Assembly (NCBI GenBank): GCA_964493205.1
Contig: CAZBMJ010000054.1
Location: 1 to 10,043, forward strand
Source: CAZBMJ01 sp964493205
GTDB taxonomy: Bacteria > Myxococcota > UBA727 > JABDBI01
Direction: 5' to 3'
Length of the DNA stretch: 10,043 nt
This document shows, one piece after another, positions 1 to 5,494 of this stretch (positions within the stretch are counted from its first letter, which is position 1; each line of letters begins with the position of its first letter). The notes beneath the pieces are model-generated. The model made no database searches and was not told the origin of the DNA. It was given only the letters and a program-made list of their open reading frames with translations. A program made the position numbers and the translations under genes.

Positions 1-24
1 CCTGTGCTTATCCAAAACTCAGAT
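1..24 (-). repeat. Partial second unit of the terminal intergenic repeat
   Basis: This 24-base segment recurs at 195-218 with a single mismatch (c/t at the seventh base). On the minus strand it corresponds to the GTTTTGGATAAG-type start of the repeat described at 55-218, so a further copy probably begins here and continues outside the window. The spacing between the two copies is 194 bp. Nothing in bases 25-54 looks coding. Confidence 0.6.
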
Positions 25-54
25 TAACTAATCAATACTTATGGGTAATCATAT

Positions 55-218
55 GCCCGTGACTTGTTCACGGGATCCAGAAAACTAATTTCTACCATTG
101 TAAAAGGTTAATTATCTGGTTGCCGCGGACATGCCGACGGCACGTAGAGAAGGGAGAATACGCATAGGGATGTGTTAAAAACAGAATTCGAACACCTGTG
201 TTTATCCAAAACTCAGAT
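55..218 (-). repeat. Dispersed intergenic repeat, left copy (minus orientation)
   Basis: Read on the minus strand, this segment aligns with plus-strand 9819-9951. The order is a GTTTTGGATAAAC block with GTTCGAATT, then TCTACGTGCC, then CCAGATAATTAA, then TTACAATGGTAG, then ATTAGTTTTCTGGAT, then CCGTGAAC. The left copy carries about 12 extra bases between the first two blocks. It contains a perfect 7-bp hairpin, CCCGTGA/TCACGGG at 56-62 and 68-74 with a 5-base loop, and a short palindrome TGCCGACGGCA at 132-142. It fills the non-coding region downstream of tyrA, ending 7 bp beyond its stop codon. It has no open reading frame and no transposase. It resembles a REP- or MITE-like intergenic element; the family is not identified. 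Confidence 0.8.
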
Positions 219-224
219 ATAAGG

Positions 225-1298
225 TTATTTTAATAAAAAATCTTGGTTTTGTTTCATCATGCTTACAAATAAATCTTTTTGATTATTTTTCACAAAACTA
301 GTTATACTTTTTAAAGATTGTTCTAATGCTTCATAAACTTTTTCGCTATAAGGATTTAGCTTTTGGATTTCAAAATATAAGTGGGGATTTTCATCAAAAA
401 CTTTTTTGGCAATGCTTAACTGATTATGAAATGTTGTTGAAGAAAAATTACTTAAAAAACTTGCAGCATAAGGCGAATGTCTTAAAGACTCTACAAATAC
501 CAAATTTATTAAATGAGATAAACTTAATAAATAGCTAATAATTTTATCATGCTCTTCAAAGCTCATATCTACCAATGTTAAAGAGGTATTTTTGAATAAA
601 GAAGCAGCTAAATCGTCGGCAATACTTACACCTAAGCTTGTACGAATAATGTGCTTACCAAATAAGTATTCAATAGAGGGTCCAAACATAGGATGAAGAG
701 AAGTTACTAAAAAGCCTTGATTTTTAAGGTCTTCTAAAGAATCTTTTAATAAGTTTTTAACCGATGAAATATCAAAAATAATAGTTTTTTTATGTAAATA
801 CTTAGGAAGCTCTAATAAAATTTCTTTTGTGGCTCCAATAGGTGTGGCCAATACTACTAAATCTTGATCTTTCAAAGCTTTTTGCAAATTGCTAGGTATT
901 GTCTTATCAAAGATGCTCACTTTGTGAGAAGAATTACTGAAAAAATCACTCAGCCAGCCCCCCATTCTGCCAGCACCACCAATGATCAAAATAGTTAATG
1001 ATTTATTTTGAGTTTGCTTAATACGATCTTTTTCTTGCCTAATCAAAGAAATATCCATGAGTATTTGCTGTAGTGCCGTAATTAATCTAACAGGCAACTC
1101 AAGGGCTTGGGCTTTATTAATGGCGCTTAAAAAAACTTCTTTTTCTCGTTTATTATCTTTATCGCTTAAACTTAAAAATCTTTTAGCTTCGCCTATTTTA
1201 GAGGATAAAATTTCACGCTCTTTAATTAATTCTAAAATCTTTTCATCAATTTTATTAATTTGAGTTCTATTCTCAGCAATAATTTCTAAAAAATTCAC
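225..1298 (-). CDS. tyrA: Fused chorismate mutase / prephenate dehydrogenase (T-protein)
   Basis: This bifunctional enzyme of tyrosine synthesis converts chorismate to prephenate and then oxidises prephenate with NAD+ to 4-hydroxyphenylpyruvate, in the cytosol. The N-terminal AroQ-type mutase domain (about residues 5-95) has all the expected active-site residues: R11, R28, K39, D48, R51, E52 and Q88. The dehydrogenase domain follows, with a nucleotide-binding GGAGRMG loop (107-113), ISSVKN (177-182) and SLHPMFGP (200-207); H202 corresponds to the catalytic histidine of E. coli TyrA. At 357 residues it is slightly shorter than the E. coli enzyme (373). By my alignment the two arginines R286 and R294 of E. 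coli are replaced by H291 and K299. The start codon is GTG, overlapping the stop of the upstream HAD gene as GTGA, with a GGGG ribosome-binding sequence 6 bases upstream. This fused architecture is best known from Gammaproteobacteria. The function is secure; prephenate versus arogenate preference is not. Confidence 0.93.
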   Translation of the reverse strand: MNFLEIIAENRTQINKIDEKILELIKEREILSSKIGEAKRFLSLSDKDNKREKEVFLSAINKAQALELPVRLITALQQILMDISLIRQEKDRIKQTQNKSLTILIIGGAGRMGGWLSDFFSNSSHKVSIFDKTIPSNLQKALKDQDLVVLATPIGATKEILLELPKYLHKKTIIFDISSVKNLLKDSLEDLKNQGFLVTSLHPMFGPSIEYLFGKHIIRTSLGVSIADDLAASLFKNTSLTLVDMSFEEHDKIISYLLSLSHLINLVFVESLRHSPYAASFLSNFSSTTFHNQLSIAKKVFDENPHLYFEIQKLNPYSEKVYEALEQSLKSITSFVKNNQKDLFVSMMKQNQDFLLK

Positions 1299-1954
1299 GG
1301 TCTACCCCAATCAACAATGGGCCATTTTTTATTTTTGGCTATTTGGCGCAGCCTAAGATCTGGATTGACCACTACCGCTTTGCCTACGGCACAAAGCATG
1401 GGTAGATCTGATGCTGAATCCGTATAAAAAACACAATTATCCAAAGAAGTTTTAAGATTTTGGCATAAGTTTTGTGCATATAAAATTTTATTTTTACCAA
1501 AGCATAATGGCCCTATACTTTTGCCCGTATAATACCCTTCTTTATCTATTTCTAAGTTAGAGCATAAACGATAATCTATATTTAAGTCTTTTTGCACAAG
1601 CATAGTTAGCTCATCAAACCCTGAAGTTAATAATGCTATGACATCACCTTTTTTTCTATGTTCATCAATAGCTCTCAAGGCTTGAGGCCGATAGAGATGC
1701 TTAATGCTTTGGTGATAAAATTCATGAGTTTGCGAAACAATATTTTTATGACAATAGCCTTTTACTAAATAGAGGCTTTTATCCATCATTTCTTCAAGAT
1801 TACTAAAACCTAAACTATATTTAGTTAACCAAAAGCTTGCTTTGATCATATTAAAAACAGAAATTTGTTTAGTTTGCCATTGACGCATTAGCCATAGTTT
1901 AGCTGAATTTTCGGCTATTAACGTTTTATCTAAATCAAAAAATGCAATGGCCAT
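1295..1954 (-). CDS. HAD-IB family phosphatase (SerB-like)
   Basis: This is a haloacid-dehalogenase phosphatase of subfamily IB, the group containing phosphoserine-phosphatase-like enzymes. All four HAD motifs are visible in 219 residues: motif I DLDKT with D7 (nucleophile) and D9 (acid/base), motif II LLTSGF around S111, a lysine of motif III at K154 or K156 in FGKNK, and motif IV TDSASDLPM with D179 and D183. Helical residues 20-100 between motifs I and II form the usual type-I cap. The end, NPDLRLRQIAKNKKWPIVDW, is typical of the broad HAD-IB hydrolases (TIGR01490-like) rather than of true SerB. The substrate is unknown; small phosphomonoesters or a lipid phosphate are possible. The ATG is preceded by AAGGA at 8-base spacing. 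The stop overlaps the tyrA start (GTGA), so the two are probably translationally coupled. A serine-pathway role cannot be claimed from sequence. Confidence 0.88.
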   Translation of the reverse strand: MAIAFFDLDKTLIAENSAKLWLMRQWQTKQISVFNMIKASFWLTKYSLGFSNLEEMMDKSLYLVKGYCHKNIVSQTHEFYHQSIKHLYRPQALRAIDEHRKKGDVIALLTSGFDELTMLVQKDLNIDYRLCSNLEIDKEGYYTGKSIGPLCFGKNKILYAQNLCQNLKTSLDNCVFYTDSASDLPMLCAVGKAVVVNPDLRLRQIAKNKKWPIVDWGRP

Positions 1955-1982
1955 AATGTATATCCTTCAAATATAGGGGATC

Positions 1983-2030
1983 CCACCGTTCGCCCTGAGG
2001 AGGCGTTTTAACGCCCTCTCGAAGGGTGGT
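1983..2030. repeat. G+C-rich imperfect palindrome between two genes
   Basis: The 118-bp gap between the pentapeptide gene stop and the HAD gene start holds a G+C-rich imperfect inverted repeat: CCACCGTTCG with CCCTGAGGAGGCGTT on the left, and AACGCCCTC with TCGAAGGGTGG on the right. The arms pair with a few mismatches and bulges. It is much richer in G+C than its surroundings. CCCTGAG...TCGAAGGG palindromes are common intergenic elements in many proteobacteria. There is no clear T-run on the minus strand, so a classical intrinsic terminator is not supported, but the hairpin lies where the pentapeptide transcript could end or be processed. Confidence 0.65.
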
Positions 2031-2072
2031 CGATTAAACCTAGATATCATCTGGTGTAATCCTTAAATTACT

Positions 2073-3653
2073 TTACTTCCTATAGTTACCATAGGCAGGA
2101 ACTAAACTTAAATGCTTTTCGCAGCCTGAAAATTTATCCCCTAACTTACCACTAGATTTACCATCTGGGCAAATGGTATTATTAAATCTTGCTCCTTCAA
2201 AATTAGTATCTCTATTAACTAAAGCATCTTTTAGATTAGCCCCACTTAAGTCAGCACCTATAAATTGAGCGCCACATAAATCTGCTGATTGCAATTCTGC
2301 ATTGTTAAATCTTGTAGAGTGAAGTTTGGCATTTTTGAAATGAGCAGACTTTAAATTAGTTTTAGTAAAATTGGCGAAATTTAGATTAGTATTATTAAAG
2401 TCACTACCAGATAAATTACTTTGGCTAAAATCCACTTCAGATAGTTGAGTATTAGAAAAATCGGCATTTTTAGCTAAGACATTAATAAACTTAGTATCTA
2501 TAAATTGAGCATCTTTAAAATTAGCGCTGTGGAACGTACTGTTACTAAGGTCAGCGCCACTTAAATTGCTTTCTTTAAAGTTTGCTGCAGTTAAATCGCT
2601 TTTATTAAATAGCACATTACTTAAATCTGCTGCCTCAAAGTTACCTGACTTTATTTTAGCATTTTTAAAACTAGCATTAGCAAAGCAGGCATTATTGGCG
2701 TCAAAGCCATCAGCTTTTATATCATCAAAAATAGCATGACAGGCATAAGAGTTTTTAAAATTATTTTTTTCCATAATGCTTTTTTTAAAAGAACTATGTT
2801 CCAAATCACTATTTTCAAAATTGTTTTCATTAAGGCTTGTCTCAGTAAATTGGCTATTGGTCAAACTTGAACTTGAAAAATCATTTTTTTCTAAAACAGA
2901 TTCACTAAAATCACTATGATTTAAGTTACATTGAGAAATATCTGCTTCTAAAATGCTACTTTTAGGTAAATTTAGCGCCTGTTTTTTTTCTTCTTCACTG
3001 AGATTACCTGTTATCAAACGCCATAATAAAGCCATCTTAGGGGGGAAGTTAGTTGTTGATGAAATAGTACTCTCATTGAGTATGACATAATCTAGAGTTG
3101 CATCATTAAAGTTTGCACCAGATAAATCACTTTTTCTAAAATCGGCTCCAACTAAGTTAGCAGAGCTAAAATTGGCATTGTCTAAGTTGCTTTCTTTAAA
3201 TGTTGCTGAAGTTAAATCTGCCTTAATAAAAGATGCACCTTCTAATAAAGTCTTATTAAAATTTGCTTTAAGACTTTTAGCATTATCAAATTTAGTATTT
3301 TTTAACTCTGCTTCACAAAAAGAAGCTTGTTCTAATGAGCTATTGCTAAAATCTGCCTCTAGGGCTTTGATATTTTTTAATATGCTACTATTTAAATTAG
3401 CGCCACTTATATTAGCTTTTACCAAATTAGCATTACTAAAATCACTACCTGATAAATTAGAACTATTTAAATCAACAAACTGAGCAAATGTTTCAGAAAA
3501 ATCAGCATTTAATAGTTGCTTGCTCGATAAATCCATATTGGATATATCTTGTGATTCACAAAAAAATGGTCCTGATGGCAAAGAACATGCCTCTTTATAA
3601 CAAGAAGTTAATGAAAAATTTAAAACAATAACCAATAAAAAATATAATTTCAT
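2073..3653 (-). CDS. Large pentapeptide-repeat lipoprotein
   Basis: This is a predicted lipoprotein of 526 residues made almost wholly of pentapeptide repeats. The signal peptide MKLYFLLVIVLNFSLTSC ends in a lipobox, LTSC, with the lipidated cysteine at C18. Repeats of the form A(D/N)(L/F)xx run from about residue 40 to 195 and again from about 232 to 490. They are broken by a non-repeat segment (about 196-230) containing PPKMALLWRL and a charged NLSEEEKKQAL stretch. Roughly 85 pentapeptides would give about 20 coils of a right-handed quadrilateral beta-helix. The C-terminal tail has CPDG...GC, which could form a disulfide outside the cytoplasm. I chose the ATG at 3653 because it has AGGAG at 7-base spacing and begins the signal peptide; an in-frame TTG at 3674 adds seven residues and is less likely. 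The gene lies 62 bp downstream of the ECF sigma gene. No enzyme domain is seen; a structural, binding or adhesion role is a guess. Confidence 0.9.
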   Translation of the reverse strand: MKLYFLLVIVLNFSLTSCYKEACSLPSGPFFCESQDISNMDLSSKQLLNADFSETFAQFVDLNSSNLSGSDFSNANLVKANISGANLNSSILKNIKALEADFSNSSLEQASFCEAELKNTKFDNAKSLKANFNKTLLEGASFIKADLTSATFKESNLDNANFSSANLVGADFRKSDLSGANFNDATLDYVILNESTISSTTNFPPKMALLWRLITGNLSEEEKKQALNLPKSSILEADISQCNLNHSDFSESVLEKNDFSSSSLTNSQFTETSLNENNFENSDLEHSSFKKSIMEKNNFKNSYACHAIFDDIKADGFDANNACFANASFKNAKIKSGNFEAADLSNVLFNKSDLTAANFKESNLSGADLSNSTFHSANFKDAQFIDTKFINVLAKNADFSNTQLSEVDFSQSNLSGSDFNNTNLNFANFTKTNLKSAHFKNAKLHSTRFNNAELQSADLCGAQFIGADLSGANLKDALVNRDTNFEGARFNNTICPDGKSSGKLGDKFSGCEKHLSLVPAYGNYRK

Positions 3654-3675
3654 ACACGCACTCCTGCATAACAAA

Positions 3676-3702
3676 ATTATATTATTTATATGACTTAAGT
3701 AA
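3676..3702 (-). promoter_or_regulatory. Candidate promoter of the pentapeptide lipoprotein gene
   Basis: On the minus strand a perfect -10 hexamer TATAAT (3681-3676) lies 15 bases downstream of a weak -35 TTACTT (3702-3697). Initiation would fall near 3669, giving a short leader that still includes the AGGAG site. The spacer is shorter than ideal and the region is A/T-rich, so chance similarity is possible. Confidence 0.35.
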
Positions 3703-3715
3703 AATTATTTGATGA

Positions 3716-4327
3716 CTAATTTACATAATCAGCTGGGGCTTTAATAATACCGTTTTTTACCGCATAATCAAAAAGCTGATCTTGCAGCAATCTTCTACCT
3801 CTAAAAAGTCTAGACATCACTGTACCAATAGGGATTTTTACTTTATCGGCTATTTCTTTGTAAGAACAACCATAAATATCGCTTAGGACTACTACTAAAC
3901 GAAAATCTATGGGTACTTTTTCTAAGGCTAATAATACTTCGTCAGATAAAAATCGATTAGCCATTTCATGTTCAGGATTGTTTTCTTGATGAAACTCTAC
4001 GGATTCTTCAATAACGTTTTCCACTGTACGAAATTCTGAATCAAGGATTTCTCTCTCTTTAACTTTACGACGATATTTGTTTATAAAAGTATTGGTTAAT
4101 ATGCGAAATAACCAAGCTTTACAGTTAGTACCTACTTCAAACTGAGAAAATGATCTAAAAGCTTTTAAGTAAGTCTCTTGAACAAGATCCTCAGCTTCAC
4201 TATAAGATCTCGTTAAACGTAAGGCAGCTCCAAAAAGCGTATGAATATGTGGCATGACCTCTTGTTCAAAAGGGGATTCATCAAAATGCTTAACTTCACT
4301 ACTCAAAAAAGATGCAGCTTGCACCAT
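3716..4327 (-). CDS. ECF-family RNA polymerase sigma factor (SigR/RpoE-like)
   Basis: This is an alternative sigma factor of the extracytoplasmic-function group, which redirects RNA polymerase to a stress or envelope regulon. With the chosen start it has 203 residues. Region 2 (about 27-90) contains LRLTRSYSEAEDLVQETYLK and KAWLFRILTNTFINKYRRK. Region 4 (about 132-185) contains the helix-turn-helix CSYKEIADKVKIPIGTVMSR. The wording of region 2 is close to the SigR/RpoE-like group of Actinobacteria and Deltaproteobacteria. I place the start at the ATG at 4327, which has a GAGG site 8 bases upstream; an in-frame ATG at 4372 would add 15 residues but has a poorly spaced site. No anti-sigma factor gene lies on either side: upstream is the LarC-like gene and 62 bp downstream is the pentapeptide lipoprotein. 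A GGAAT-N19-GTT motif upstream suggests autoregulation. Confidence 0.92.
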   Translation of the reverse strand: MVQAASFLSSEVKHFDESPFEQEVMPHIHTLFGAALRLTRSYSEAEDLVQETYLKAFRSFSQFEVGTNCKAWLFRILTNTFINKYRRKVKEREILDSEFRTVENVIEESVEFHQENNPEHEMANRFLSDEVLLALEKVPIDFRLVVVLSDIYGCSYKEIADKVKIPIGTVMSRLFRGRRLLQDQLFDYAVKNGIIKAPADYVN

Positions 4328-4381
4328 ATTAGGTACCTCAGATAATAGGTAAAAGATTTTTTGACAAAACATGTCTAATGC

Positions 4382-4408
4382 AACCTTTTACTCCACCTCT
4401 GTTATTCC
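4382..4408 (-). promoter_or_regulatory. Candidate ECF-type (SigR-like) autoregulatory promoter
   Basis: The minus strand reads GGAAT (4408-4404), then 19 bases, then GTT (4384-4382). This matches the GGAAT-N18/19-GTT pattern known for SigR-type sigma factors. A transcript would start near 4375, giving a leader of about 48 bases to the ATG at 4327, which supports the shorter start for the sigma gene. Assignment rests on the sigma factor being SigR-like and is inference. Confidence 0.35.
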
Positions 4409-4436
4409 TTATAAATGGATCATTATTGATAATCAA
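4408..4436 (-). promoter_or_regulatory. Candidate housekeeping promoter for the sigma gene
   Basis: The minus strand has TTGATT (4436-4431), 17 bases, then TATAAG (4413-4408), a good fit to the sigma-70 consensus at ideal spacing. It begins at the 3' end of the LarC-like gene and would give a 5' leader of roughly 70 bases. Together with the GGAAT motif just downstream it suggests basal plus autoregulated expression. Confidence 0.45.
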
Positions 4437-4440
4437 TCAC
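4422..4440. promoter_or_regulatory. Palindromic operator-like site, weakly Fur-box-like
   Basis: ATTGAT-A-ATCAAT (4425-4437) is a perfect 6-1-6 palindrome. The 19-mer ATTATTGATAATCAATCAC matches the Fur box consensus GATAATGATAATCATTATC at 13 of 19 positions. It overlaps the -35 element of the candidate housekeeping promoter of the sigma gene, where a bound repressor would block initiation. In such A/T-rich DNA this can occur by chance, so it is only a candidate. Confidence 0.25.
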
Positions 4441-5494
4441 CTAAATTATTACGCCATTTTTTATAGACTGAAAAAAGCTTTTCAGATACTTCATCCAAAC
4501 TTTCATCCCACTCTTGTGCGTATTTAAGCAAATCTTCTTTGAGTATTTTAGTTTTAATTATTTGGTCGTAATGTATATATTCATAAAATCGACAAATACT
4601 TTTTTTATTGCCAGTGCCAACTTCTAAGGCAACTAGCTTTTTACTTAAGTTTAACAAAGCAGCCTGATGAAAGCTTATTTCCACTACATACTTAAAAAGT
4701 ATTTTAAAGACATCTTTTTTCGCCAAGTCAGCAATTAAAAATTTAAAAAAAATCTTAGGTTCACTCAAGTGATTAAAGCCGTAGCTATAAAAAATATTTT
4801 TAGGATCATAAATAACTAACTCGCTCAGAAGTTTTTTAATATGAGCATTATTATCAAGTAAAATAGTTATTTCGTATAAATTATAATTTTGAGGGGCACT
4901 TAATAAACTTTCTTGAGCAGAAGTTTTAGGCAAAGAGCTTTCACACAGCAAACTTTCCGTATAATTTTGGCTGTTTTTATCTTTTCCTACGCCAACTTTT
5001 TTAATTATATATTCAAAATTATTTCTAGTGTTTGTTGCCACAACCTTTAAAAAAGCTGCAGCCAAAATATCTGTTTGAGAAGAATTATTAATATTTATGG
5101 GAGTATCTATGAGGATTTCTTTGATCCACGCCTCAGCATCATAAGAAATATTCAAGTTATTACAGCAAACAAAACTTACATCTAAAGCTTCTAAATTTAA
5201 TAATAGTGATAATAAATTTGAAGCTAGTTCAGTGGCATCTTGCAGGCTTAGTGTATGATTTTCAAAGCGGCTAACAAAAATAGTATCTAGTATTTTTTGA
5301 GCAAGAGCTTTATTGATAACTGATATAGTAAGTTTTTCAAAGTAATCTTTTAGATCTTCTTTGGTGATATTATTTTTACTAAATAAAATATTAATATGGT
5401 AATCAGATTCTCTACCTATTAAGTCTATTAAGCTAGCATTAATACTTTGTGAAGTTGCTAGCTTAGTATTATTTATGTATAAAAAATGGCTCAC
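4433..5494 (-). CDS. Divergent LarC-like (DUF111) protein, probably lacking canonical active-site motifs
   Basis: There is no confident family match by eye, but the 353-residue layout resembles LarC, the nickel-inserting cyclometallase of the nickel-pincer cofactor pathway. The N-terminus MSHFLYINN...SLIDLIGRE parallels the LarC start ending in ALLDLG. Residues 80-106 (HTLSLQDATEL...LEALDV) parallel the HFHEVGAxDSIxDIxG...L block. Residues 140-186 (QTDILAAAFLKVV...KKVGVGK...LLCESS) parallel TPTGAA...IGYGAG...LLGE. Residues 207-340 parallel the C-terminal domain, ending DLLKYAQEWDESLDEVSEKL. The signature residues SGISGDM, HFHE, TPTG and KKNRPG appear to be lost, and the protein is shorter than usual LarC (about 400). 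It starts with GTG overlapping the S1 gene stop (GTGA), with no clear ribosome-binding site, so it is probably translated by re-initiation. No larB or larE is seen. The function is unknown and may not be enzymatic. Confidence 0.5.
   Translation of the reverse strand: MSHFLYINNTKLATSQSINASLIDLIGRESDYHINILFSKNNITKEDLKDYFEKLTISVINKALAQKILDTIFVSRFENHTLSLQDATELASNLLSLLLNLEALDVSFVCCNNLNISYDAEAWIKEILIDTPININNSSQTDILAAAFLKVVATNTRNNFEYIIKKVGVGKDKNSQNYTESLLCESSLPKTSAQESLLSAPQNYNLYEITILLDNNAHIKKLLSELVIYDPKNIFYSYGFNHLSEPKIFFKFLIADLAKKDVFKILFKYVVEISFHQAALLNLSKKLVALEVGTGNKKSICRFYEYIHYDQIIKTKILKEDLLKYAQEWDESLDEVSEKLFSVYKKWRNNLGD

Noticed and set aside
182..195. GTTCGAAT string in the terminal repeat, resembling a tRNA T-loop
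   Set aside because: No matching T-stem, anticodon or acceptor arms could be drawn around it in either copy, so it is not a tRNA or clear tRNA relic.
1..218. CRISPR array from repeated short blocks
   Set aside because: There are too few repeats, the spacing is about 194 bp, the intervening sequence is itself repeated at the other end of the window, and no cas gene is near.
1970..1975. TATATT as a -10 box for the HAD-tyrA pair
   Set aside because: No -35 is seen at proper spacing and the resulting transcript would begin inside the ribosome-binding site.
3172..3483. Plus-strand open frame of 103 codons
   Set aside because: It is antisense to the pentapeptide repeats and its own repetitive LLK/ALS wording mirrors them; it is not a gene.
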